Shown in pieces: positions 17,782 to 26,750 of a DNA stretch of 64,000 nucleotides (the stretch's first letter is position 1; each line of letters starts with the position of its first letter). Source of the stretch: Edwardsiella hoshinae NBRC 105699 = ATCC 33379 (GTDB lineage Bacteria; Pseudomonadota; Gammaproteobacteria; Enterobacterales; Enterobacteriaceae); assembly GCF_000474215.1 (NCBI RefSeq), contig NZ_BAUC01000005.1, forward strand, positions 62,001 to 126,000, given 5' to 3'. The notes below the pieces were generated by a model. It had not been told where the DNA came from. It made no database searches and saw nothing but the letters and a program-made list of their open reading frames with translations. Made by a program: the position numbers and the translations under genes.

Positions 17782-18968
17782 ACTTTAGCTTTCCCTTGGG
17801 CCTGATAACCTTGGTGTTTTAAATGGTCAAGCGCTGGCAATACCGGTAACAACCGGATCAGCAGCAAATAAGCAACGACCTCGATGGCGACGAAGCCCAT
17901 CGAAATCAGCACCTCTTCGGAGGTTGGAAAATAGCCGTAGCCGTTGCCCGGCGAGTAAGCCAGCAACGAATAGTTCAAACGCCATAGCGCCGAGCCGAGC
18001 AGCATACTCAAGGCCCCGACGAACAGGATACGCGAGTCTTCACGGCAGCGTGCAGAGCAGAATGCCAGCAGCGGGAACAACATCAGCATGGCTTCACACC
18101 AGAAGCTGATGGCGTAGCGATTAAACTGGAACAAGTAGTGCAGTTTATCATGCATCGCCAGTTCACCGAAACGCAGCGCCAAGAAGATCAGCAGGAACAC
18201 CTGGATCACGCGCACCAATTTGGCGAACAGGGTCTTCTCGTTTGGGCCGCGTCCGCGCAACCCCGCCTGCACCAGCGAACCTTCGAACACCACGATGGCG
18301 AAGCCCATGATGAACGCGGTCAGCACCGACAGCAATGGCAACAGCTCATAGCTTTGCCACAACGGATGCACTTTCTTACCGGCGGAGATCATCAGCGACC
18401 CCATGGAAGACTGGTGCATAGTCGGCAGCAACGCGCCCAACGCCAGAATAAAGAACATCACTTTATTCAGCCGCTTCAGCGAAACCTTCCAGCCAAAACG
18501 CTCCATGATCACCGGGGCGAACTCCAGCGCCATGACGCCGATGTACACCGTCATACAGGCCGCCGTCTCGAACAATACCGAGGAGGTGTTAAAGTGCCCC
18601 GGAATGTAGAAGTACGGCAGGTTCCAGTAACGGCCGACGTCAATGGTGATGGACAGGCCGCCGAGAGAGTAACCGAACAGGCTGGCCAGCAGCGCCGGAC
18701 GCACCAACGGATGATACTCGCCGCGGTTAAAGACATACACCGCCCAGGCCAATGCCCAGCCGCCACAGGCGAAACCGGTACCGATCAACAGGTCGAAGGC
18801 GATCCAGATCCCCCAGGGATATCCCCCGTTCAGATCGGCAACAGAACCGATACCGAAGATCAAACGCTTCAGGATAAACATCCCGCATAACAGGATGAAG
18901 GGGGCCAGCAACACGACGGGCCAGCTGACCAGACGCCCGCCGAGCGGACTGGCTTTATGCTCACTCAT
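17778..18968 (-). CDS. hybB: hydrogenase-2 membrane subunit HybB (NrfD/PsrC family)
   Basis: Integral membrane subunit that passes hydrogenase electrons to menaquinone. 396 residues with about ten transmembrane segments and the conserved [21 protein letters not shown] region. I chose ATG 18968 ([11 protein letters not shown]), which overlaps the hybA stop by 8 bases and aligns with the E. coli start; an in-frame codon 6 residues earlier is possible. It links this operon with the menaquinone genes nearby. Confidence 0.95.
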   Translation of the reverse strand: MSEHKASPLGGRLVSWPVVLLAPFILLCGMFILKRLIFGIGSVADLNGGYPWGIWIAFDLLIGTGFACGGWALAWAVYVFNRGEYHPLVRPALLASLFGYSLGGLSITIDVGRYWNLPYFYIPGHFNTSSVLFETAACMTVYIGVMALEFAPVIMERFGWKVSLKRLNKVMFFILALGALLPTMHQSSMGSLMISAGKKVHPLWQSYELLPLLSVLTAFIMGFAIVVFEGSLVQAGLRGRGPNEKTLFAKLVRVIQVFLLIFLALRFGELAMHDKLHYLFQFNRYAISFWCEAMLMLFPLLAFCSARCREDSRILFVGALSMLLGSALWRLNYSLLAYSPGNGYGYFPTSEEVLISMGFVAIEVVAYLLLIRLLPVLPALDHLKHQGYQAQGKAKV

Positions 18969-19944
18969 TATCATCGTCTCCGTCATGGTGATTCTTGGTG
19001 TTTCGATAGGTCATTACCGAAAGACCGGCCAAGACCACCAACGGCAGGATCATGCCTTTATACAGCGTATGCTGAATATGTTCGGAACGGGCACCGGTCG
19101 ACAACTCATCCAACTGCGGCATCCCCAGCTTCTCGTAAGGTACGCCCGCCAGCACCAGCACTTGCGTCCCGCCCCCCTCTTTCTCGCCGTAGACATACGG
19201 CTGATAGTGCGCGACCGGATGCAGGTAGCTGTCGTTGCTGTGCAGCGTCTGACGCGGATAGGCATACTCGGAGCCGGGACGCGCGGCGAGACGCTTCTTG
19301 GCTTCGGCCAGCAGCTCTTCACGGGTACCGTAGATCACCGCACCGGCAGGACACACCTCGACGCAGCCCGGCAGTTTACCCTGATCGATACGCTCCAGCC
19401 CTTTCTGATTACACAGTTCGCACTTATGGATCGCCCCGAACGGGTTATCGTAATCGTACTTCGGCACGTCGAACGGACAGGCCACCATGCAGTAACGACA
19501 GCCGGTGCAAACGTCTGGATCGTACATGACGATCCCGGTGACAGGGTGCTTCTTCAGCGCCGAAACTGGGCAGACTGAAACACAGTTAGGATCGACGCAG
19601 TGCATGCACTGCTTCTTGATGTAAGCGTAGCCGTTCTCCAACTGATCCTTATTGATCCCGCTACCATCACGCCATACCTGGATGATGTTATTGGTATAGG
19701 GCGTCAACTTGTCGTTGTTCGACCAGATAGGATCGCCGTTCGGGTTCAACGCATTCTTATTCAGACGCTGGCACTCTGCGACACAGGCTTGGCAGCCCAC
19801 ACACAGGGTGGAGTCATACAGCATCCCGACCGCCGTTGGAATCGGCGGTTTATTCTCGGCCGCCGCCTGGGCGCTGCCGGACGCGGCAGTGCCAGCCGCC
19901 AGCGCACCGACGGAGGCGAATTTAAGGAAATTTCGTCTGTTCAC
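18961..19944 (-). CDS. hybA: hydrogenase-2 ferredoxin-like subunit HybA
   Basis: Periplasmic electron-transfer subunit between HybO and HybB. 327 residues: a twin-arginine signal ([12 protein letters not shown] at the N-terminus), four [4Fe-4S] clusters' worth of cysteine motifs ([41 protein letters not shown] with a later CVEVCP), and a C-terminal membrane anchor ([14 protein letters not shown]) followed by an acidic tail. Starts 3 bases after the hybO stop. Confidence 0.96.
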   Translation of the reverse strand: MNRRNFLKFASVGALAAGTAASGSAQAAAENKPPIPTAVGMLYDSTLCVGCQACVAECQRLNKNALNPNGDPIWSNNDKLTPYTNNIIQVWRDGSGINKDQLENGYAYIKKQCMHCVDPNCVSVCPVSALKKHPVTGIVMYDPDVCTGCRYCMVACPFDVPKYDYDNPFGAIHKCELCNQKGLERIDQGKLPGCVEVCPAGAVIYGTREELLAEAKKRLAARPGSEYAYPRQTLHSNDSYLHPVAHYQPYVYGEKEGGGTQVLVLAGVPYEKLGMPQLDELSTGARSEHIQHTLYKGMILPLVVLAGLSVMTYRNTKNHHDGDDDNE

Positions 19945-19947
19945 GGT

Positions 19948-21072
19948 TTACTCCTCCCGTGAATCGTGTTGATCCGCCTGATTACGCTTCTGCTGGCGAC
20001 CCAGTTCACGCACCGCCATCAGGCTGACCCCGGCCAGAATACCCAGCGCACCGCCGATCAGACCGGTAGCTGTTGGCGAAATGTGGCCGCCCTCTTTATT
20101 GTCCACCAGCGGTTTTTCCGCGCGCGGCGTCGGGTTTTCTACGCTGGAGAGTTGGAAGATCCCCTTGGTGAAGCCGATACCCTGCTCGTTACAGCCATAG
20201 CACGGGTGACCGATGCCCACCGGCCAGATACCGCCACCGATGTCGCAGAACTCCAGCGTCGGGCAGTTACCGTAGGTCTCCGGCCCTTTACAACCGAGGT
20301 GATACAGGCACCATCCCTGACGATGACCATAGTCGCCGAACTCTTTGGCGAAACGACCGGCGTCGAAGTGCGGACGACGTTCGCAGTTCTCGTGGATCAG
20401 ACGCTCATAGGCGAACAGCGGACGATGCTTGCTGTCCAGCTCCGGCAACTTACCGTAGGTGATGTAGTAGACCACGGTAGTCAGGAAGTTATGCGGGTTC
20501 GGCGGACAGCCCGGGATGTTGATCACCGGATGCCCTAACGCCTCTTCCAAGCTGACCGCGCCGGTCGGGTTGCCGCCGGTCGCCGGTACGCCACCCCAGG
20601 CAGAGCAAGAGCCGATGGCGATCACCGCGGCCGCATCGGCGGCAGCCTTACGGATCTGATCGACGATCGGTTCGCCCGCCACCATGCAATAGACCCCGCC
20701 ATCTTTCAGCGGAATGGAACCATCGACCACCAGGACATATTTGCCCTTATAACGCTCCATGGCATTGTGCAGGTTTTCTTCCACTTGGTGACCGAACGCC
20801 GATGACAACACCTCATGGTATTCCAGCGAGATGGTATTCAGCAGCAAGGTTTCCAAGGTCGGGTGAGTCGAGCGTAACAGGGCTTCAGTACACCCCGTGC
20901 ACTCCTGAGCGCCGATCCAAATCACCGGGGGACGCTGTGGGCTGGTGATTGCCGCCGCCATTTCCGCCGCCGCATTGGAGCTTAACCCTAGTGTGGCGGC
21001 CATGCCCGCGCACAGTTTCATAAAGTCACGGCGATTGATGCCGTGAGCGGATAAAAAAGAATCCTCAACCAT
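19948..21072 (-). CDS. hybO: [NiFe] hydrogenase-2 small subunit HybO
   Basis: Small subunit with the iron-sulfur relay. 374 residues. A twin-arginine signal (GINRRDFMKLC) directs the HybO-HybC pair to the Tat system. Cluster ligands are visible in ECTGCTEALL, GSCSAWGG, PGCPPNP, and the C-terminal half (HENCERRPHF, CLYHLGCKGPETYGNCP, HPCYGCNEQG). A C-terminal hydrophobic helix (ATGLIGGALGILAGVSLMAV) anchors it. First gene of the operon; an FNR-type promoter lies about 50-100 bases upstream. Confidence 0.97.
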   Translation of the reverse strand: MVEDSFLSAHGINRRDFMKLCAGMAATLGLSSNAAAEMAAAITSPQRPPVIWIGAQECTGCTEALLRSTHPTLETLLLNTISLEYHEVLSSAFGHQVEENLHNAMERYKGKYVLVVDGSIPLKDGGVYCMVAGEPIVDQIRKAAADAAAVIAIGSCSAWGGVPATGGNPTGAVSLEEALGHPVINIPGCPPNPHNFLTTVVYYITYGKLPELDSKHRPLFAYERLIHENCERRPHFDAGRFAKEFGDYGHRQGWCLYHLGCKGPETYGNCPTLEFCDIGGGIWPVGIGHPCYGCNEQGIGFTKGIFQLSSVENPTPRAEKPLVDNKEGGHISPTATGLIGGALGILAGVSLMAVRELGRQQKRNQADQHDSREE

Positions 21073-21126
21073 TCTGCAGTTTCCTGTTTGTGCGCATTCG
21101 TCTGGTGGAATGCTTTCAAGGGCGCA

Positions 21127-21169
21127 ATGCTAAGGATTTGCCCCCCCCGCTGTGGTTGATCTCTATCAA
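21127..21169 (-). promoter_or_regulatory. hyb operon promoter: FNR box, C/G tract, -10
   Basis: TTGATCTCTATCAA (21156-21169) is a perfect match to the FNR consensus TTGAT-N4-ATCAA. On the minus strand a TAGCAT (21132-21127) is a fair -10. With a start near 21120, the FNR site would be centred about 42 bases upstream, the class II activator position. Between the two lies an uninterrupted run of eight C residues (21141-21148). This fits anaerobic induction of a hydrogen-oxidising enzyme; the start site is predicted, not known. Confidence 0.7.
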
Positions 21170-21868
21170 GTTGACTGGCTTTTTTTACACAATAGGGATA
21201 TTTATGTGAAACAAAGCGATTCAGCCTGGCTTTGCTGTACAAAAACCAGGCAAATGATTCGCTTAATTACACACAAATATTCTACGGGTATTATTATGCA
21301 TAACAGCCTATCTATTGCATTTGTGCATTGTTTAGATTTAATAATAACATCACGTCGTCGCCTACTTGGTTATTCATAAATCAACATTCAGTGTTATTTT
21401 CCACCTAATTGCCCATAATTTATCACTACATTCGGCAAATAGGAGCGCCGCGTCTGTTATTTGTTCAACGCCTAATTTATCCTCATTCCATGCGTATCCC
21501 CTACAGTCGCCGACACATTCTCTCTACCTTTTCTGCTCTATCCGTCACGGCATCAATTAGCGTCCCAAAGATAAATAAGCCTAAAGCCAACTGAGGTTAA
21601 TCGGCTTAATGTAGCTAATGCATTTAAGCCAGTTAAAGAAGGTTGAGAACACCCGCCACCATACCTAATGACGTATCCTCAGCGAAACCTTTTTCCCACC
21701 ATATTTCTCTGCCTCTAACGATACGGCGAAGCCAATAATTGAAAATGATAATTAATTACACTTGATAATATTCTGAAAGCACGTTTGTGGCCGATTTACC
21801 GGCCTAAGACTACTATTCGAATTAATGATTTCGTCTACAATGTAGCCTCCTGATAAGAGTGAGATACC
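21170..21868. other. AT-rich gap between hybO and cybB
   Basis: About 700 bases with no convincing gene and visibly lower GC than the flanks. Small open frames here lack ribosome-binding sites and look accidental. A nested inverted repeat lies at 21215-21263 (AGCGA/TCGCT outside, GCCTGG/CCAGGC at 21224-21229 and 21246-21251 inside). A Fur-like site is listed separately. Confidence 0.5.
21741..21759 (+). promoter_or_regulatory. possible Fur-like site upstream of cytochrome b561 gene
   Basis: The 19 bases starting GAAAATGATAAT match 14 of 19 positions of the Fur consensus, with the left half better than the right. It lies about 110 bases before the cybB start. AT-rich sequence produces such matches by chance, so this is weak. 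Confidence 0.25.
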
Positions 21869-22405
21869 ATGCAACGTTTTAGTAAGATACAGATATCCCT
21901 ACATTGGATAACCCTATTACTGATTATCATCGCCTATATCAGCATCGAGTTTCGCGGCCTGTTTGAGAAAAACTCGGCGCCTTACTTGCTGATGCGCGAG
22001 ACCCACTACAACGCCGGCGTATTGGTTTGGATCATCATGCTCATCCGTTTAGGACTGCGTCATATCCTGCCAGATCCGCCGATCCTCCCTTCCCCTCCGC
22101 GCTGGCAACACCTGATGGCGCGCCTGATGTATCTGGCGCTCTATCTTTGGTTCCTGGCTATCCCGCTGCTCGGCGTCGCCATGATGGCCTATGGTGGTAA
22201 GACCTGGTCGTTTCTCGGCATGACCATCACGCCGTGGGTCAGCCCGGATCCGGCGATCAAGTCACAGCTTAAAACATGGCATGAGCTGTTAGCCAACATC
22301 GGCTATGCGCTGATCAGCCTGCATGCCGCCGCCGCGTTGTTCCATCATTACGTGATCCGTGACAACGCCCTGCTGCTGATGATGCCGCCTAAGAAGACGC
22401 GCTAA
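21869..22405 (+). CDS. cybB: cytochrome b561 (CybB family)
   Basis: A 178-residue inner-membrane dihaem cytochrome with four hydrophobic segments. Candidate haem-ligand histidines occur in ISLHWITLL (His12), ETHYNAG, TWHELLANIGYALISLHAAAALFHHY. Similar in length and sequence to E. coli CybB, which oxidises ubiquinol with superoxide as acceptor. Single gene with its own terminator immediately downstream. Confidence 0.9.
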   Translation: MQRFSKIQISLHWITLLLIIIAYISIEFRGLFEKNSAPYLLMRETHYNAGVLVWIIMLIRLGLRHILPDPPILPSPPRWQHLMARLMYLALYLWFLAIPLLGVAMMAYGGKTWSFLGMTITPWVSPDPAIKSQLKTWHELLANIGYALISLHAAAALFHHYVIRDNALLLMMPPKKTR

Positions 22406-22416
22406 GCGCGTCTCGC

Positions 22417-22448
22417 CACGGGGTGGCCTGCGCCGCCCCGTTTCTTTT
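22417..22448 (+). terminator. cybB terminator
   Basis: A 10-bp stem with one G-T pair (22417-22426 with 22431-22440, CTGC loop) is followed by TTCTTTTT. It begins 11 bases after the cybB stop. Confidence 0.9.
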
Positions 22449-22604
22449 TCGCTCCCCCCTTACCACGCCGCTATGCCGGGCGATCCGCCCCACATAACCG
22501 ATAAATCGCCGCTACGCTATCAGCATTCACCTGTATGATATATCTCCACTTATTTATCCGATTACGCTGCGTTACGCAGCCCTGGCAAAGAGAACCTGAA
22601 CACC

Positions 22605-24908
22605 ATGAAATGGCTTCGCCCCTTCGGCCTGCTCGGCGCCCTGCTCACGGCACCCGCCCTCGCCGCGACCACGCCCTACCCTGATACCTGGCCCGACCCC
22701 GCCCTCCCGCGCGACGCCTTCGTCGACCAGATGCTGCAACGCATGACCCTGGAAGAGAAGATCGGCCAATTACGCCTGATCAGCGTCGGCCCCGATAATC
22801 CCAAGGAGAAGGTCTACGCGATGATCGCCGACGGCCAGGTCGGCGCCATCTTCAATACCGTCACCCGACGCGGTATTCGCGGCATGCAGGATCAGGCGGT
22901 CAATCACAGCCGGATGGCGATTCCGTTGTTCTTTGCCTACGACGTGATCCACGGCCAACGCACCATCTTCCCGATCAGCCTCGGTCTGGCCGCCAGTTGG
23001 GATCGTGAGTTGATCGGCACCGTCGGACGTATCTCTGCCTATGAGGCGAGCGAGGATGGTCTAAACATGACCTGGGCACCGATGGTCGACGTCACCCGAG
23101 ACCCTCGCTGGGGACGCACCTCCGAAGGCTTCGGCGAAGACACTTACCTCACCGCGGAGATGGGGCGATTGATGGTCAAGGCGATGCAGGGCGCGCGCGT
23201 CAGTGATCGCCATGCCTTAATGACCAGCGTCAAACACTTCGCTCTGTACGGCGCGGTCGAGGGCGGTCGCGACTACAACAGCGTCGACATGAGCCCGCAG
23301 CGCATGTTCCAAGACTACCTCCCGCCTTATAAGGCGGCGTTGGATGCCGGCAGCGGCGGCGTCATGGTCTCCCTCAACGCCATCAACGGCACCCCGGCCA
23401 GCGCCAATCCCTGGTTGCTGAAAACACTGTTGCGCGAGCAATGGGGCTTCCAGGGCATCACCATCAGCGATCACGGCGCCATTAAGGAGCTGATTAATCA
23501 CGGTGTCGCCAGCGATCCCCAGGATGCGGTGCGCCTGGCCATCCAGTCAGGCATCGACATGAGCATGAGCGACGAATACTACAGCCGCTATCTGCCTGGC
23601 CTGGTGAAAAGCGGGCGTGTCAGCCTCAGCGAGGTCGACAATGCCTGCCGCCACGTGCTCAACGTCAAGTATGATATGGGGTTATTCCACGATCCCTATC
23701 GTCACCTCGGCCCCGCCGCTAGCGATCCGCTGGATAGGGATGCCGAAAACCGCCTACACCGCGCCGAGGCGCGCACGGTCGCCGCTCAGAGCCTGGTGTT
23801 GCTGAAGAACCGCCTGGAGACGCTCCCGCTGAACCGTCGCGGCACGCTCGCCGTGGTGGGGCCTCTGGCGGACAGCCAACGGGACGTCATCGGCAGCTGG
23901 TCCGCCGCCGGTAATCCCGCCCAGGCGGTGACCATCCTCAGCGGCATTCGCCGCGCCATGGCCGGTCTCGGCACGGTGCTGTACGCACGCGGCGCCAACG
24001 TCAGCAATGAGGCGGATATTCTCCAGTTTCTCAACCAGTATGGCCCCTCGGTTAGCGTCGACCCGCGTCCCGCCCAGGTGATGATCGACGAGGCGGTCGC
24101 CATCGCTCGCCGTGCCGATGTGGTGGTAGCGGTGGTCGGTGAGGCGCAAGGTATGGCCCATGAGGCCTCTAGCCGTACCCACATCGGCCTGCCGCAGAGC
24201 CAGCAGGCTCTGATCGCCGCTTTGAAGCAGACCGGCAAGCCGCTGGTCTTGGTGCTGATGAATGGCCGCCCATTAACCTTGGTGCATGAAGATCAGCAGG
24301 CCGACGCCATCCTGGAGAGTTGGTTTCCCGGTACTGAAGGGGGTAACGCCGTCGCTGACGTGCTGTTCGGCGACGTCAATCCCTCCGGCAAGCTGCCAAT
24401 CTCTTTCCCGCGCTCCGTCGGCCAGATCCCGACCTATTACAGCCGCCTGAATACTGGCCGCCCCTACGATCCGCAACAGCCGGAGAAGTACAGCTCGCAC
24501 TATTTCGACGAAGCCAACGGCCCACTCTATCCGTTCGGTTACGGTCTGAGCTACACCACCTTCACGCTCTCCGAGATCACCCTTTCCGCCCCGCAACTGA
24601 CGCGCGACGGGCAGATCGAGGCCAGTATCGAGGTTAGCAATAACGGTCGGCGGGCCGGCGCAGCGGTGTTGCAACTCTACCTCCAGGATCCGGTTGCCAG
24701 CCTCAGCCGTCCGCTGAAATCCTTGCAAGACTTCCGCAAAGTGATGCTGCAACCAGGCGAGCGGCGCCGAGTCAGCTTCACCTTGACACCCCAGCAACTG
24801 CGCTTCTGGAACGCCCAACTGCGTCAGGTAACCGAGCCTGGACGGATCAATGTGTTTATCGGCTGCGACTCGCAACGCGTGAAGCGTGCGCACTTCGACC
24901 TCTTGTGA
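22605..24908 (+). CDS. bglX: periplasmic beta-glucosidase BglX (GH3)
   Basis: Hydrolyses beta-glucosides in the periplasm. 767 residues: a signal peptide (residues 1-20, ending APALA), the GH3 N-terminal barrel with KHFALYG (210-216) and nucleophile Asp289 in GITISDHG, the GH3 C-terminal domain (VVVAVVGEAQGMAHEASSR region), and a C-terminal fibronectin-III-like domain (about 670-760). Length and domain order match E. coli BglX. The leader carries a small hairpin (22566-22571 with 22575-22580). Stands alone with no sugar transporter beside it. Confidence 0.94.
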   Translation: MKWLRPFGLLGALLTAPALAATTPYPDTWPDPALPRDAFVDQMLQRMTLEEKIGQLRLISVGPDNPKEKVYAMIADGQVGAIFNTVTRRGIRGMQDQAVNHSRMAIPLFFAYDVIHGQRTIFPISLGLAASWDRELIGTVGRISAYEASEDGLNMTWAPMVDVTRDPRWGRTSEGFGEDTYLTAEMGRLMVKAMQGARVSDRHALMTSVKHFALYGAVEGGRDYNSVDMSPQRMFQDYLPPYKAALDAGSGGVMVSLNAINGTPASANPWLLKTLLREQWGFQGITISDHGAIKELINHGVASDPQDAVRLAIQSGIDMSMSDEYYSRYLPGLVKSGRVSLSEVDNACRHVLNVKYDMGLFHDPYRHLGPAASDPLDRDAENRLHRAEARTVAAQSLVLLKNRLETLPLNRRGTLAVVGPLADSQRDVIGSWSAAGNPAQAVTILSGIRRAMAGLGTVLYARGANVSNEADILQFLNQYGPSVSVDPRPAQVMIDEAVAIARRADVVVAVVGEAQGMAHEASSRTHIGLPQSQQALIAALKQTGKPLVLVLMNGRPLTLVHEDQQADAILESWFPGTEGGNAVADVLFGDVNPSGKLPISFPRSVGQIPTYYSRLNTGRPYDPQQPEKYSSHYFDEANGPLYPFGYGLSYTTFTLSEITLSAPQLTRDGQIEASIEVSNNGRRAGAAVLQLYLQDPVASLSRPLKSLQDFRKVMLQPGERRRVSFTLTPQQLRFWNAQLRQVTEPGRINVFIGCDSQRVKRAHFDLL

Positions 24909-25043
24909 CTCCCGCTCGCTGGTATTACGCGCGCGCTGGCGCATAATAAAAGCGGATGCCCCGTTGGCGACGGCCGCCGGGGCGCAGACGAGCCGGCGGA
25001 TAACCTGCATCCCACCGCCGGCCTCTTCCTGGGAGGGAATACG

Positions 25044-25199
25044 ATGTCTACCTGGCCTAGCCTACTCATCACGGTGATCTTCAGTCTCGGCATGACGCTA
25101 CTGTCCATCATGATCGGCGTCGAGAGTACCTGGATCCGTCTGTGCGTCTTTAGCATCAGTTGCTTCACCTGCGATCTGCTGTTCTCCATTCTACGCTAA
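25044..25199 (+). CDS. small hydrophobic protein, 51 aa, unknown
   Basis: A 51-codon frame with an excellent ribosome-binding site (GGGAGG at 25031-25036, 7 bases before ATG). It encodes two hydrophobic stretches (about residues 5-25 and 30-50, separated by GVESTWIR) and three cysteines in the second (CVFSISCFTC). I do not recognise it. It looks like a two-segment small inner-membrane protein. It lies between bglX and the nuo terminator, with a GC-rich palindromic stretch upstream (about 24956-25020). The ribosome-binding site and composition support a real gene, but conservation is unknown. Confidence 0.55.
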   Translation: MSTWPSLLITVIFSLGMTLLSIMIGVESTWIRLCVFSISCFTCDLLFSILR

Positions 25200-25220
25200 C
25201 CGCCCCCCGCTGAGGACAGA

Positions 25221-25257
25221 GACAACAATGCCGGGCACCAGGCCCGGCATTGTTGTC
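25221..25257. terminator. 16-bp perfect palindromic hairpin closing the nuo operon
   Basis: GACAACAATGCCGGGC (25221-25236) pairs perfectly with 25242-25257 around a 5-base loop. It sits 30 bases after the nuoN stop on the minus strand and after the small plus-strand gene. The T residues are partly inside the stem, so it may act as a bidirectional terminator or as an mRNA-stabilising 3' hairpin. Confidence 0.8.
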
Positions 25258-25286
25258 ACGCAGCAGCGTCTGTTGGCGCCTTACCC

Positions 25287-26744
25287 TTATGGCATCGGCT
25301 GCGCCAACTGCACCAGCGAGATCAGCGTCTGCGGGAAGATCCCCGTCAGCACCACCAACACCCCAGAGAGCAGCACCACCACACCACCGGCGGTCAACGC
25401 CCAGTTATTCGGTGTATCGCGGATCAAGGTCTGCGGCGCGCGCAGATACATGCTGACAGCCACGCGCAGATAGTAGTACAGGCCGATGGCACTACCGACC
25501 ACCACCGCGCCGACCAGCCACCACAGCCCGGCGCTGACCCCCGCCATCACCACGAACAACTTACCGATGAAGCCCAGCGTCATCGGGATACCGGCCAGGG
25601 AGAGCATCGCCACCGTCATCACCGCCGACAGGATCGGCTTATGCCAGAATAGGCCGCGATAGGAGTAGAGCGACTCGGCGTCCGGCCCGCTATACGGACT
25701 AGACATCAAGCTGACGATACCGAAGGCCGCCAGACTGGCGAACAGATAGCCGGCCAGGTAGACCCCGACAGTCTCGACGGCGATCCCCTCGCTCTGCACC
25801 GCGATCAACGCCACCAACAGGTAGCCCAGATGGGCGATGGAGGAGTAGCCAAGCAGACGCTTGATGTTGCTCTGGGTGATTGCCATCAGGTTACCGAACA
25901 AGATGGAGCCGAAGGCGATAACCCCTAACACCACGCGCATCGCCTCGCTGTCGGTTGCCGGTAACAGGATGAACAGACGCAACAACACCGCAAAGATGGC
26001 GATCTTGCTGGCGGTCGCCAGGAAGGTAGAGACCGGTGCCGGCGCCCCTTGATAGACGTCCGGCGTCCACAACTGGAAAGGCACCAGCGACAGCTTGAAG
26101 CCGAAACCGACCAGCATCATTCCCAGACCAACCAACACCAACGGCTGCGTTAACCGATCCCCGCCGAGGGTATAGCCCAGACCGGCGAAGGAGAGATCGC
26201 CGGATTGCGCGTACAGCAGCGCCATACCGAACAACAGGAAGGCGGAAGCGGCGGCAGAGAGAATGGCATACTTAATCGCCGCCTCCAACGAACGCTTCTG
26301 GCGATAGGCGTAACCCACCAAGCCGAACAGCGGCAAGGAGATCAGTTCGATCCCCAGGAACAACGCCGCCAGGTGGTTGGCGCAAGCCAGCAAGATGCCG
26401 CCCAAGGTGGCGATCAGCACCAGCAGGTAGAACTCGTCGCGGTTATCCGGATAGCCCTGTAACCACGGATAGGCGAAAGTACACGTCGCCAGCGCCGACA
26501 TCAGCACCAGCGCGATATAGAACATCGAGAAACCATCGACATGCATCAGCGGCGTGATGTCGCTGGGCACCGCGGCGGCCACCAGCAATAGAGAGAGCAG
26601 CGCCGCGTTGAGGCCGATCACGGTCACCGTCGCGTTGACGAAGTGGTTGCGTCGCCACGCAATGCACAGCATCACAACCACCACCGTCAATCCGACGATC
26701 AACAGCGGTAGCAATGCGATCAGATTTTGAGGAGTTATTGTCAT
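25287..26744 (-). CDS. nuoN: NADH-quinone oxidoreductase subunit N
   Basis: Antiporter-like proton-pumping subunit of complex I. 485 residues with about fourteen transmembrane segments, of the proton-translocating NADH:quinone oxidoreductase family; segments such as [18 protein letters not shown] (key glutamate) and [19 protein letters not shown] are conserved. Last gene of the operon, 6 bases after nuoM. Confidence 0.96.
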   Translation of the reverse strand: MTITPQNLIALLPLLIVGLTVVVVMLCIAWRRNHFVNATVTVIGLNAALLSLLLVAAAVPSDITPLMHVDGFSMFYIALVLMSALATCTFAYPWLQGYPDNRDEFYLLVLIATLGGILLACANHLAALFLGIELISLPLFGLVGYAYRQKRSLEAAIKYAILSAAASAFLLFGMALLYAQSGDLSFAGLGYTLGGDRLTQPLVLVGLGMMLVGFGFKLSLVPFQLWTPDVYQGAPAPVSTFLATASKIAIFAVLLRLFILLPATDSEAMRVVLGVIAFGSILFGNLMAITQSNIKRLLGYSSIAHLGYLLVALIAVQSEGIAVETVGVYLAGYLFASLAAFGIVSLMSSPYSGPDAESLYSYRGLFWHKPILSAVMTVAMLSLAGIPMTLGFIGKLFVVMAGVSAGLWWLVGAVVVGSAIGLYYYLRVAVSMYLRAPQTLIRDTPNNWALTAGGVVVLLSGVLVVLTGIFPQTLISLVQLAQPMP

Positions 26745-26750
26745 GGCGAT

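Noticed and set aside
21171-21202. Possible plus-strand promoter (TTGACT) next to the FNR box
   Set aside because: No acceptable -10 at 16-18 bases; only GATATT at about 20 bases.
21366-21594. Two overlapping 61-64 codon frames in the hybO-cybB gap
   Set aside because: No ribosome-binding site, unlikely composition, and two overlapping frames on one strand; treated as chance.
25221-25257. 16-bp palindrome considered as an insertion-element end or attachment site
   Set aside because: Its place just after the nuo stop and its stem-loop form are better explained as a terminator or 3' stabiliser.
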